The translations under genes were made by a program, and so were the position numbers. Shown piece after piece: positions 25,759 through 34,339 of a stretch of DNA of 64,000 bases. This DNA comes from CAVSRC01 sp963781775. GTDB lineage: Bacteria; Pseudomonadota; Alphaproteobacteria; Rhizobiales; Kaistiaceae. Location of the stretch: contig CAWAHE010000013.1 in NCBI GenBank assembly GCA_963781775.1, positions 62,001 through 126,000 on the forward strand, written 5' to 3'. Position 1 is the first letter of the stretch. The number at the start of each line of letters is the position of its first letter. The notes beneath the pieces are model-generated. The model saw only the letters and a program-made list of their open reading frames with translations. It had not been told where the DNA came from and did not search any database.

Positions 25759-26592
25759 TCACGGTGCTGCGGGGGTCGTCGCCCAGGCGCCGATCAAGCG
25801 CGGCATGAAGATGCAGTGATCGCCTGTCGTCGCCGCCTCATGCAGGCGGTCGGCAATCGTGTCGAGTCCGATCTCGTCGGCGGTCGTGATGCCAAAGCGC
25901 TCCGTCGACGGCAGCAGGCTGCGCAATGTCTCGGCGGCGAAGGTATAGGCGATCGAGTCCGGGCCGCTCTCGATGCGGCACGTGCCGTTCAGGCGTGGCT
26001 CGAGCCCAGCGGCGCGGAACGTCGTGTAGAGCATGGAGCCCATGTTGGGTTCGACGCCGACCTTGCGATAGGTCGCCGTGATCCAGTTGATGCATTGGCG
26101 AAACAGGGGAATTTCGGGTACGGCGCCGGCTTGGTCGATATCCATCTCGATGAAGGCGACAATCCCGCGCGGCCGGATGAGGCGGGCCATGCTCTTCAAC
26201 GCGGCCACGGCATCCGGAACGTGCATCAGGATGAAGCGCCCTATGACCGCGTCGAAAGGCTCATCGGGCTCGAACGCGTAGATATCGGCGCCGGCGAAGG
26301 TCAACCAATGGTAGCCGGCGCGCGCGGCACGCGCTTGCGCCGGTATCAGCGCCTTTTCCGCGTTGTCGATGCCCAGCACCTTGCCCGTCGGCCCGACAAT
26401 TTCGGCCGCGATCATCGAGACGTCGCCGACACCGCAGCCGATGTCGAGCACACGCATGCCCGGCGAGATCCCGGCGCGGCGCAGCACATCGCGCGTTTCG
26501 GCGCCGAATATCTGACCCTGACGTTCAAGACGGATCAGCTCTTTCTCTGAATGTCCGAGCAGATACGGCTTCGGGTTCGTCGACTGATCCAT
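25759..26592 (-). CDS. Class I SAM-dependent methyltransferase
   Basis: 277 residues from the ATG at 26592 (TTGGAGG site). Motif I VLDIGCGVGDVSM at about 42-54, the acidic end of strand 2 in GIDNAEKA, then IGRFILMHV and the post-motif region LIRPRGIVAFIEMD. The Rossmann fold is complete; substrate unknown. It converges on the aldo/keto reductase with 22 bases between stops. The related methyltransferase at 39056 shares the same overall plan. Confidence 0.88.
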   Translation of the reverse strand: MDQSTNPKPYLLGHSEKELIRLERQGQIFGAETRDVLRRAGISPGMRVLDIGCGVGDVSMIAAEIVGPTGKVLGIDNAEKALIPAQARAARAGYHWLTFAGADIYAFEPDEPFDAVIGRFILMHVPDAVAALKSMARLIRPRGIVAFIEMDIDQAGAVPEIPLFRQCINWITATYRKVGVEPNMGSMLYTTFRAAGLEPRLNGTCRIESGPDSIAYTFAAETLRSLLPSTERFGITTADEIGLDTIADRLHEAATTGDHCIFMPRLIGAWATTPAAP

Positions 26593-26879
26593 CACGCCTC
26601 CAAACGCAATCAGCGCGCCTCTATAATGCAGTCCTTGCATGTGGGCCACGCACGTTTTCGCTAGGTGCGCTTGCCCAAATGTAGCTAAGTACACCTATAA
26701 GTTGTTTCGACGTCAACTTCGGCGTGAACTGGGCTTTGGAAGACGTTTTTTCACGTTAAAACATGCTCTATTCTTAAGCTTTCCGAAGGTTCTGAGACCT
26801 ATCTTCTGCGGTATTCTCCGAGTGATGGGTCCGTCTGCGTTTCGGATGCCGCACCCGGTTGGCATCAGGAGGGCGGTCC
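26593..26879. promoter_or_regulatory. 287-bp divergent intergenic region, AT-richer than average
   Basis: The gap between the divergent methyltransferase and alpha/beta hydrolase genes holds no convincing gene. It is noticeably AT-richer than its surroundings, especially 26680-26800, with T-runs near 26748 and a TTAAAAC stretch near 26756. It should contain the promoters of both neighbours. I see no clear operator palindrome. Confidence 0.4.
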
Positions 26880-27752
26880 ATGCCGGTGACCAAGAAGACG
26901 ATCCGTACAAGCCACGGCGTCATCGCGATAAGCGAGACGCCCGGTTCGGGGATGCCTGTCTTGATGCTCCACGGCAACTCCAGCTGCAAGGAAGTGTTCG
27001 CGGGGCAGCTCGAGGGCGAACTTGGCGATCGGTTCCATCTTGTTGCGATGGACCTGCCGGGTCACGGCGCGTCGAGCGATGCCGTCGATCCGCAGCGCAG
27101 CTATTCGATGTCGGGCTATGCCGCCGCCGCTGTCGAGGTGCTCGACGGTCTGGCAATTTCCAAAGCGGCCGTTTTCGGTTGGTCGCTCGGCGGCCACGTC
27201 GGCATCGAGATGCTGCCGCTGTTCCCTGGAATGCTGGGGCTGCTGATCGTGGGTGCGCCCCCGGTTCGGCAGGACATGGATTCCATCATGATGGGCTTCC
27301 AGCCCAGCCCCGAGTTGATGTTGGCGGGCAAGGAGCAGTTCGACGAGGAGGACTACCAAGCCTTTGCGGACCTCACGGTGGGCGGCATCGACGATCCGCT
27401 TCTCGCACGGGCCATGCGCCGGACCCACGGCCTCGCCCGCGGCACGATGTTCCAAAGCCTGATGGCGGGAAAGGCCTCAGACGAGCGCGACCTGGTGGAG
27501 AACGCCGCCATTCCCGTTGCGGTTATCAATGGGGAGAAGGACAGGCTGGTCAATCTCGACTACGTCGGCGGTCTTCATATCCGCAACCTGTGGAACGAGC
27601 ACCATTATTTGCTGCGCGGGCTCGGCCATGCGTGCTTCCGCGAGGCACCCGAGATCTTCAATCCCATCCTGAGCTCGTTTCTGTCCGACGTCGAAGCGAC
27701 GCAGGGGCGGGATTATCGCCGGACGCGACGCAACAAGACGCGCGCGGCCTAA
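26880..27752 (+). CDS. Alpha/beta hydrolase
   Basis: 290 residues from the ATG at 26880 with GGAGGG upstream. The oxyanion region is LMLHGNSS, the nucleophile elbow is GWSLGG (GxSxG), the acid is probably Asp in NGEKDRLV and the catalytic His is in GLGHACF. Complete triad, so an active esterase, lactonase or C-C hydrolase is expected. Substrate cannot be assigned. Monocistronic by layout. Confidence 0.88.
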   Translation: MPVTKKTIRTSHGVIAISETPGSGMPVLMLHGNSSCKEVFAGQLEGELGDRFHLVAMDLPGHGASSDAVDPQRSYSMSGYAAAAVEVLDGLAISKAAVFGWSLGGHVGIEMLPLFPGMLGLLIVGAPPVRQDMDSIMMGFQPSPELMLAGKEQFDEEDYQAFADLTVGGIDDPLLARAMRRTHGLARGTMFQSLMAGKASDERDLVENAAIPVAVINGEKDRLVNLDYVGGLHIRNLWNEHHYLLRGLGHACFREAPEIFNPILSSFLSDVEATQGRDYRRTRRNKTRAA

Positions 27753-27903
27753 TGTGGCGAATGCCCTCGGGATCCTCTGCCGCATGGTTTCCGATTGGTG
27801 AACGCAGTGTGCCCAGCCTAGCCGCCCACGAACATTCTCGGCAAAAGCAGAACGATATTTTCATTCCCAAGCGGCACAGTGGCCGCGCTCGTGCACCTAA
27901 AGC

Positions 27904-30258
27904 ATGCCGTGGATGATGTTCGCCCCTAACAATTCGGCGCCAGTGGACCAGATGCCGAAGGTCCCGTTCGACATCCATGCGTCGCTGGTCGCTTCGCTGT
28001 TCGACGACCGGCGTTCGCTAAGCATCGGATCGGCAGCCGCCGCCGCCTGCGTGTTCCTTTCTGCCTGGAAAGTCGGCAGCTGGGTGCTGCTAGGCTTCGC
28101 CGTTGCCGTCGCCATCGTCGCGGTGCTGCGCGTGCGCGACATGGCGGCGTTCGCGAGGATCCGGTCAGGCCTGAAAACCGTTGGCGACGTCCGGCGCTGG
28201 GAAATCCGCTACGTCGTCGGTGCCACGATGTCGGTTGGGCTGCTCGGCACCTGGTGCTTTGCCGTATTCGCCATCAGTGACGATCCGTTCGTGCGCCTGT
28301 TGAGCTTCGGCATAACGCTGGCCTACATCATCGGAACGTCGGGCCGGAATTTTGCGAGCGACATGCTCATCTACGCCCAGATCATCGGGGCGGCTGTGCC
28401 GCTGAGCGCGGCCATGGTGGTTGCCGGCGGATACTACTACGCGATCATCGGCCTGATCATTATTCCGTTGTTTGCGGCGCTGAAATTCATTTCCGATCGG
28501 CTGCGGCGGGTCCTGCTCGATGCGGTTATCGCCAACCGCGACTTGACGCTCCTCGCAGGGCGCTTCGATACCGCCCTCAACAACATGCCGCACGGGTTGA
28601 CCATGTTTGACGCCGAGCGCCGGCTCGTTGTCGCCAATCGGCGCCTGAGCGATGTGCTGGCTATTGCCGGCGATGTCGACCGCAAAGGCTGGACGCCGCG
28701 TGAATTGCTCCATGCATGCGTTGACGCCGGAACTTTCCTGCGCTTGGAATCGGAGCAGATTGCCGACGAATTCGAGGCCCACCTGGCGAGTGGCGAGATT
28801 GGCAGCTTCACCGTCTCGACTCAGGATGCGCGCACCCTCAACCTGACATTCCAGCCGATGGCCAAGGGCGGCAGCGTCGTGTTGATCGAAGACGTCACCG
28901 AGCGCATGGCCGCCGAGGCGCGTATCAGCCACCTTGCCCGTTTCGATTCCCTCACTGAACTGCCCAATCGCGTCTATCTGCGCGAACAAATGGAAGCGTT
29001 GCTGGCGGCGGCCGGATCGCGTCAATCGGCCGTCCTCTTCGTCGATCTGGACCAGTTCAAACAGGTCAACGATACGCTCGGCCACCCGCGCGGCGATCTT
29101 GTGCTCCGCGCGGTCGCCGATCGGCTGCGCCGGCTAGTCCGTGAAAGCGAAGTTGTCGCGCGTTTTGGAGGCGATGAATTCGTTGTGGTGCAGACGCCGG
29201 TCGCCGGTCCCGATGAGGTTGCCTCGCTAGCGCGGCGCATCGTTGCCGCGCTCGCCGAGACCTATGAGGTGGACGGCCACCAGGTCGTTATTGGGGCCAC
29301 GATCGGCATCGCCATGGCGCCGCGGGATGCCACCGGCGCCGATCATCTGCTCAAGAACGCCGATATGGCGCTTTACTGGGCAAAGAACGATCAACGCGGC
29401 ACCTGGCGATTCTTCGAGCCGGGCATGGATATACGCGCGCAGGCGCGGCGCAGCCTTGAACTCGACCTGCACAATGCGCTGGCGAGCGGCGCTTTCGAAC
29501 TCTACTACCAGCCGCTTGTCGACCTGAAGACGATGAAGGTGACCACCTGCGAGGCGCTGCTGCGCTGGCCGCATCCTCTGCGCGGTATGATCCCGCCGAG
29601 CGAGTTCATCCCCGTCGCCGAGGAAATGGGGCTTATCGTCGAAATCGGCGATTGGGTGCTGCACCGGGCTTGTGCGGCCTGCGCGACGTGGCCGAACGAC
29701 ATTCGCGTGGCGGTCAACCTGTCAGCCAGCCAGTTCCGTCGCGGCAATGTCGTCAGCACGATCCGCGAGGTGCTGGGTGCGAGCGGACTGGCGCCGAGCC
29801 GGCTCGAAATCGAAATCACCGAGTCGGTCCTTTTCCAGGATACACGCGCCACGCGGTTGATCCTGCGCCAGCTTCGCGATCTCGGTGTGCGCATATCGCT
29901 CGACGACTTCGGTACCGGCTACTCGAGCCTTAGCTACCTGCACGGCCTGCCGCTCAACAAGGTGAAGATCGATCGCCTGTTCCTGGAGGGACTAGAAGCG
30001 GGCGACCGGGCGCTGGTCCTGTTGCGTGGCATCGCACGTCTGAGCGCCGATCTGGGACTGACCGTGACGGTCGAAGGCATCGAGACCGAGGAACAGCTCG
30101 CTATCGTAGCCGCTGAGCCGTGCATCGATGAGGCGCAGGGCTTCTTGTTCAGCGTACCGGTCCCGGAGCGGCAAATCGGCAAGATGCTCGCGATCACGAG
30201 TCCAGCGCCGGATTCCGGCTCTATCCCACCTCCGCAAGCGCGCATCCTGGCCCACTAG
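27904..30258 (+). CDS. Membrane PAS-GGDEF-EAL cyclic-di-GMP enzyme
   Basis: 784 residues. About five hydrophobic segments lie between residues 40 and 200, followed by a PAS-like region (about 215-325), GGDEF at 422-426 (diguanylate cyclase) and an EAL domain with E550-A-L, ESVLF and DDFGTGYSSL (phosphodiesterase). Both active sites look intact. The usual inhibitory site RxxD five residues before GGDEF reads RESE, so product inhibition may be absent. It controls c-di-GMP and hence biofilm, motility or polysaccharide output. The adjacent FeeM-type gene and the polysaccharide locus further on are plausible but unproven outputs. Confidence 0.93.
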   Translation: MPWMMFAPNNSAPVDQMPKVPFDIHASLVASLFDDRRSLSIGSAAAAACVFLSAWKVGSWVLLGFAVAVAIVAVLRVRDMAAFARIRSGLKTVGDVRRWEIRYVVGATMSVGLLGTWCFAVFAISDDPFVRLLSFGITLAYIIGTSGRNFASDMLIYAQIIGAAVPLSAAMVVAGGYYYAIIGLIIIPLFAALKFISDRLRRVLLDAVIANRDLTLLAGRFDTALNNMPHGLTMFDAERRLVVANRRLSDVLAIAGDVDRKGWTPRELLHACVDAGTFLRLESEQIADEFEAHLASGEIGSFTVSTQDARTLNLTFQPMAKGGSVVLIEDVTERMAAEARISHLARFDSLTELPNRVYLREQMEALLAAAGSRQSAVLFVDLDQFKQVNDTLGHPRGDLVLRAVADRLRRLVRESEVVARFGGDEFVVVQTPVAGPDEVASLARRIVAALAETYEVDGHQVVIGATIGIAMAPRDATGADHLLKNADMALYWAKNDQRGTWRFFEPGMDIRAQARRSLELDLHNALASGAFELYYQPLVDLKTMKVTTCEALLRWPHPLRGMIPPSEFIPVAEEMGLIVEIGDWVLHRACAACATWPNDIRVAVNLSASQFRRGNVVSTIREVLGASGLAPSRLEIEITESVLFQDTRATRLILRQLRDLGVRISLDDFGTGYSSLSYLHGLPLNKVKIDRLFLEGLEAGDRALVLLRGIARLSADLGLTVTVEGIETEEQLAIVAAEPCIDEAQGFLFSVPVPERQIGKMLAITSPAPDSGSIPPPQARILAH

Positions 30259-30350
30259 GCAGGCCAAGGGCCTGCTGCCAAGAAGACTCCCGAAAACTGC
30301 TCATGGCAATTTGCGCGGCATCCCGCCATCGACGCAGGCATGGTCGGCAC

Positions 30351-30435
30351 CGTTAACCTTAACGCGGTTAAAGGCGTGATTGCTAGACTTCGTTAACGTT
30401 AATGCTTTCACTTTGATTAAGGCTTTAATAAACTC
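30351..30435 (+). promoter_or_regulatory. TTAA-rich promoter region of the FeeM-type gene
   Basis: Six TTAA tetramers lie within 80 bp: TTAACCTTAA at 30353-30362, GGTTAA at 30367, GTTAACGTTAA at 30392-30402, GATTAA at 30415 and CTTTAA at 30423. This is a striking AT-rich island in a GC-rich genome. None has the exact CtrA spacing TTAA-N7-TTAA, but the half-sites resemble those bound by CtrA-like cell-cycle regulators. TTAACCTTAA and GTTAACGTT recur at 44852 and 44882. Confidence 0.45.
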
Positions 30436-30479
30436 TCCTCGTGCAGCCGACTTTCAGTTGGCCGCACAGGAGGCCACTG

Positions 30480-31226
30480 ATGGGTTCAGTTGCGTACGCG
30501 GTTCAGTCACTGCCATTTGCCGATCGTGTCGCGGATCTGCTGGAACGAGTTGATTTTCGGCGTGCGGATACGGACGACATTCGCGAGGCCATCTTTCGTC
30601 TGCGCTACGATGCGTATCTGACGTCGAGAGCGATCCAACCGAATTTCGAGCGGCGGTTCACTGACCCGGACGATGAACTGGGCAACGCCTGGATATTCGG
30701 CGTCTACCTCGACGGAAAGCTGGTCAGCTCGATACGCTTTCATGTCGCGACTAAGGACTTCCCGGAGATGCCGTCGCTTGAGGTGTTTCCGGAGATCCTG
30801 CGGCCCGCGCTCGACTCCGGCAAGACGGTCATCGACCCGACGCGGTTCGTGATCGATCGTAAGGCGTCGCGGGAGTACCCGCACCTGCATTACATCACGA
30901 CGCGCTTGGCGTGGATCGCGTGCGCTTATTTTGAGGCCGACTTGCTGTTGGCGTCGGTTCGCGAGGAGCATCGCGCGTTCTACACCAAGGTCTTCGGCCA
31001 CGAGATGGCCTGCGGCGCACGGTCCTATCCGCTGCTGGAGAAGCCAATCTGCCTGATGATTTCCGACTATTTTGCCGTTCACGACGATGTTCAGCGGCGC
31101 TATCCGTTCTTTCGATCGACGTTTTTCGAGAGGCGGATGCTATTCGAGCGCCTGCAGCAGACGGAAGCGGAGCGGTTGCCAGTCATCGAGCCGGCGCCCG
31201 GACTGGCGGCGGGCATCGGGCGTTAA
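30480..31226 (+). CDS. FeeM-type N-acyltransferase (acyl-homoserine-lactone-synthase-like fold)
   Basis: 248 residues from the ATG at 30480, which has GGAGG in front. The REAIFRLRYDAYL segment, WIFGVYLDGKLVSSIRFHV, the DPTRFVID segment and YFEADLLLASVREEHRAFYTKVFG match the FeeM/LuxI-like acyltransferase superfamily. Characterised members join a fatty acyl group, carried on ACP, to an amino acid. There is no LuxR-type partner beside it, so quorum signalling is not supported by context. The product could be an N-acyl amino acid lipid. The upstream c-di-GMP gene and the TTAA-rich promoter suggest surface or lifestyle-linked expression. Confidence 0.75.
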   Translation: MGSVAYAVQSLPFADRVADLLERVDFRRADTDDIREAIFRLRYDAYLTSRAIQPNFERRFTDPDDELGNAWIFGVYLDGKLVSSIRFHVATKDFPEMPSLEVFPEILRPALDSGKTVIDPTRFVIDRKASREYPHLHYITTRLAWIACAYFEADLLLASVREEHRAFYTKVFGHEMACGARSYPLLEKPICLMISDYFAVHDDVQRRYPFFRSTFFERRMLFERLQQTEAERLPVIEPAPGLAAGIGR

Positions 31227-31256
31227 CGTGTGACCGGAGGCCCGATCTGGCGCCTG

Positions 31257-31276
31257 TCGCAAAATTGCGTTTGCGA
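31257..31276. promoter_or_regulatory. 20-bp palindrome upstream of an aldo/keto reductase
   Basis: TCGCAAA (31257-31263) and TTTGCGA (31270-31276) are perfect inverted arms around six bases, in the 195-bp gap before the aldo/keto reductase at 31422. It looks like an operator for a dimeric repressor. It could also be part of the 3' end of the preceding transcript. Confidence 0.4.
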
Positions 31277-31421
31277 ACGGGGCCGGGGCCATTGCCTTGC
31301 GGCCCGCTCTGTCCTGTAATGGCGGTTCCGACAGTCCTTCCTTCTCGTCGTCTCGTGGCTGCGGCGATCGTCTGATCGCGATGCAATGCCCGGCGCGGCC
31401 GTCAAAAAACGGAGAGCACCC

Positions 31422-32405
31422 ATGGAATACACTCGCCTCGGCTCGACCGGCGTTACCGTTTCGCGCATTTGCCTCGGGATGATGACCTATGGCGACAAGT
31501 CCAGCCGCGAATGGGCGCTCAACGAGCAGGAGTCGCGGCCCTTCATCAAGAAGGCTCTCGATCTTGGCTTCACGTTCTTCGACACCGCCGACGTCTATTC
31601 CAACGGCGTCAGCGAACAGATCACCGGCGCCGCACTCAAGGATCTGGGCCCGGCCCGCGACAGCTATGTTCTGGCGACCAAGGTCCACGGCGCCATGGGC
31701 GACAGTCCCAACCAGCGCGGCCTGTCGCGCAAGCACATCATGGCGGGAATCGACGCGTCGCTGACCCGCCTCGGCATGGACTATGTCGATCTCTACCAGA
31801 TCCACCGGTTCGATCCGAACACGCCCATGGAGGAGACGCTCGAGGCGCTCACCGACGTGGTCAAGGCCGGCAAAGCGCTCTATATCGGCGCCTCGTCGAT
31901 GTACGCATGGCAGTTCGCCCAGATGCTGGCGATCTCCGACCGTCTCGGCTTCAGCCGCTTCATCACCATGCAGGACCACTACAACCTCCTCTATCGCGAG
32001 GAGGAGCGCGAGATGATCCCGCTCTGCCGCAAGGAGGGCGTCGGCTTGATCCCGTGGAGCCCGCTCGCCCGCGGCCTGCTCACCCGGCCCTATGCCGAGG
32101 CCAATGCGACGCTCCGGTCGAACACGGATTCCTTCGGCAAGAGCCTCTATGGCCGCGACGAGGACGACAAGGCGGTTATCGACGCGGTGACTGCCATTGC
32201 CAAGAAACGTGGCGTGCCAAATGCCCAGGTCGCGCTGGCCTGGATGCTGGCGCAACCCGGCGTTACCGCGCCGATCATCGGCGCTAGCAAGATGTCTCAC
32301 CTCGATGACGCGGTGAAGGCGCTCGACATCGAGCTCGACGATGCCGAGATAAAGGCGCTGACCGAGCCTTACCGGCCGCAGAAGATCCGCGGCCACAGCT
32401 ACTGA
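31422..32405 (+). CDS. Aldo/keto reductase
   Basis: 327 residues from the ATG at 31422 (GGAGA site). The tetrad is visible: FFDTADVYSNG (Asp, Tyr), YVLATKVHG (Lys), LYQIHRFDPN (His). The segments WSPLARGLLTRPY and IIGASKMSHLDDAV form the NADPH site, as in YajO/YhdN-like reductases. It is only distantly similar to the reductase at 24747. The nucleoside hydrolase gene follows by 13 bases, so the two are probably cotranscribed. Confidence 0.92.
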   Translation: MEYTRLGSTGVTVSRICLGMMTYGDKSSREWALNEQESRPFIKKALDLGFTFFDTADVYSNGVSEQITGAALKDLGPARDSYVLATKVHGAMGDSPNQRGLSRKHIMAGIDASLTRLGMDYVDLYQIHRFDPNTPMEETLEALTDVVKAGKALYIGASSMYAWQFAQMLAISDRLGFSRFITMQDHYNLLYREEEREMIPLCRKEGVGLIPWSPLARGLLTRPYAEANATLRSNTDSFGKSLYGRDEDDKAVIDAVTAIAKKRGVPNAQVALAWMLAQPGVTAPIIGASKMSHLDDAVKALDIELDDAEIKALTEPYRPQKIRGHSY

Positions 32406-32418
32406 TCCGGGCCTTGCC

Positions 32419-33366
32419 ATGGCGCGTCGGCGCATCATCATCGACACCGATCCGGGACAGGACGACGCCGTTGCCGTCCTGACCGCGCTCGCCTCGCCTG
32501 ATGATTTCGAGGTGCTCGGCATCGTTGCCGTCGCCGGCAATGTGCCGCTGGTCCACACCGAACGGAACGCCCGGCGTCTGGTGGAACTGGCCGGACGCAC
32601 CGATGTGACGGTCTACGCCGGGTGCGCGGGGCCGCTGGCGCGTCCGTGGCTGCACACCGCCGAGCATGTGCACGGGCCGACCGGTCTCGACGGCTACGCG
32701 TTGCCGGAGCCGGTGACGCCGCTTGGCACAAAGCATGGCGTCGATTTCCACGTCGATACGATCATGGCGGCGCCGGAAGGCGATATCACCCTCTGCACGC
32801 TCGGGCCCCTCACCAACGTCGCCATGGCCTTGGTCAAGCAGCCGGCCATCGCGGGCAGAATCCGCGAGATCGTTATGATGGGCGGCGCCTATTTCGAGGT
32901 CGGCAACATCACGCCGGCGGCGGAGTTCAACATCTACGTCGATCCGGAAGCGGCCGACGTCGTGTTCCGCAGCGGCATCCCGATCACGGTCGCTCCGCTC
33001 GATGTCACCCACCGGGTGCTGACCACCGCGGCGCGCCGGCAGGCGTTCGCGGACATCGGCAACAAAGCCGGCGAGGCCGTGGCCGGGCTGCTGTCCTTCT
33101 CGGAGCGCTTCGACCTCGCGAAATACGGCGGGATTGGCGCACCGCTACACGATCCCTGCGTGATCGCCTGGCTGCTGAAGCCGGACCTGTTCACCGGCCG
33201 CCACATCAACGTCAGCATCGAGACGGCGAGCGAACTCACGCGCGGCATGACCGTCGCCGACTGGTGGCGGGTCACCGACCGGCCGGCCAATGCGATGTTC
33301 CTGCGCGAGGCGGATGCCGACGGATACTATGCGCTGCTGGCGGAACGCCTGGCACGCCTTCCCTGA
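32419..33366 (+). CDS. Inosine-uridine-type nucleoside hydrolase
   Basis: 315 residues. The calcium-binding motif DTDPGQDDA is at 9-17, the usual N-terminal signature. Further signatures are GPLTNVAMAL, EIVMMGGAYFEVGN and the later LHDPCVIAW. It hydrolyses the N-glycosidic bond of ribonucleosides to base and ribose. It follows the aldo/keto reductase by 13 bases and is followed 81 bases on by an EamA transporter. A ribokinase-family gene exists at 55.5 kb but is frameshifted. Confidence 0.93.
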   Translation: MARRRIIIDTDPGQDDAVAVLTALASPDDFEVLGIVAVAGNVPLVHTERNARRLVELAGRTDVTVYAGCAGPLARPWLHTAEHVHGPTGLDGYALPEPVTPLGTKHGVDFHVDTIMAAPEGDITLCTLGPLTNVAMALVKQPAIAGRIREIVMMGGAYFEVGNITPAAEFNIYVDPEAADVVFRSGIPITVAPLDVTHRVLTTAARRQAFADIGNKAGEAVAGLLSFSERFDLAKYGGIGAPLHDPCVIAWLLKPDLFTGRHINVSIETASELTRGMTVADWWRVTDRPANAMFLREADADGYYALLAERLARLP

Positions 33367-33447
33367 CGGGAGGCGCCAAAGCGCCGCGCCGTGCCGTCTG
33401 AAAAAGCGCGTATGGTGGATTTTTCGTCCACCTGATTCCTCCTCCTG

Positions 33448-34335
33448 ATGATCAAGGGCGTTCTCGCCGGTTTCCTCGCTTACGGGCTGTTCTCCTGCGC
33501 GGACGCCTGCGTGAAGGCGCTGGGCGGCAGCCTGTCGGTCTTCCAGATCGGCTTCTTCATCACGCTCGCGTCGCTGTCGACGTTCGGCTTTGGCCGGGCC
33601 AAATCGGAACGCTGGAGCGAGGTCTTCCGGATGAACCGGCCGGTGCTGGTTTTTGTCCGCGCCGGCAGCGGCATCATCGCGGGCCTGCTCGGGGTGTACG
33701 CCTTCACCACGCTGCCGTTCGCGGAGGCCTATTCCGTCCTGTTCCTGATGCCGCTGTTCGCAACCATGCTGTCGATCCCGATCCTTGGCGAACGCGTTGG
33801 CTGGCGGCGCTGGCTCGCGATCGCGACCGGTTTTCTGGGCGTGCTGCTGGTCGTGCGGCCGGGCTTCCACGAACTGCACCTCGGTCATCTCACCGCGGCG
33901 CTGGCGTCGGTTTTCGCGGCGATTTCGATGATCGTGCTGCGTATGCTGGGGCCGACCGAAAAGCGCATCAGCCTGCTGGCGGTGCTCTATCTCTCTGCCA
34001 TCACCGTCAATGGCCTGCTCAGCATCACGGATTTCCGTCCGGTGACGGCGAGCGACGTCCTCCTGATCGCGCTGGGCGGGGTCGCCGGTGGTTTCGGTCA
34101 GATCGCCATGCTGGCGGCAACCCGCCTGGCGCCGCCCAACCGGGTGGCGCCCGCCCAATACAGCCAGATCATCTGGGCGCTGGCCATCGGCGCTGCCTTC
34201 TTCGGCGAATTCCCGGACGGCATCGCCTTCGTCGGGATGGCGCTGGTGGTTCTGTCCGGCCTGTTCACGTTCTTCCGCGAAGAGCAGTTGCGCGGCTGGT
34301 CGCGCCGCACCATCCTGATGCGCAACCGGCCGTGA
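33448..34335 (+). CDS. EamA/DMT-family transporter
   Basis: 295 residues with about ten hydrophobic segments in two EamA repeats (about 1-130 and 145-275). The second repeat ends in the characteristic AQYSQIIWALAIGAAFFGEFPD. Members export or import small metabolites such as amino acids or nucleotide products; substrate unknown. It converges on the PLP-enzyme gene with four bases between stops. Confidence 0.9.
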   Translation: MIKGVLAGFLAYGLFSCADACVKALGGSLSVFQIGFFITLASLSTFGFGRAKSERWSEVFRMNRPVLVFVRAGSGIIAGLLGVYAFTTLPFAEAYSVLFLMPLFATMLSIPILGERVGWRRWLAIATGFLGVLLVVRPGFHELHLGHLTAALASVFAAISMIVLRMLGPTEKRISLLAVLYLSAITVNGLLSITDFRPVTASDVLLIALGGVAGGFGQIAMLAATRLAPPNRVAPAQYSQIIWALAIGAAFFGEFPDGIAFVGMALVVLSGLFTFFREEQLRGWSRRTILMRNRP

Positions 34336-34339
34336 GCGG

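Noticed and set aside
30351..30435. Canonical CtrA site (TTAA-N7-TTAA)
   Set aside because: Many TTAA tetramers are present, but none has exact seven-base spacing; only a looser similarity is claimed.
30480..31226. Quorum-sensing autoinducer synthase
   Set aside because: The fold is related, but no LuxR-type regulator is adjacent and the sequence is closer to FeeM-type N-acyl amino acid synthases.
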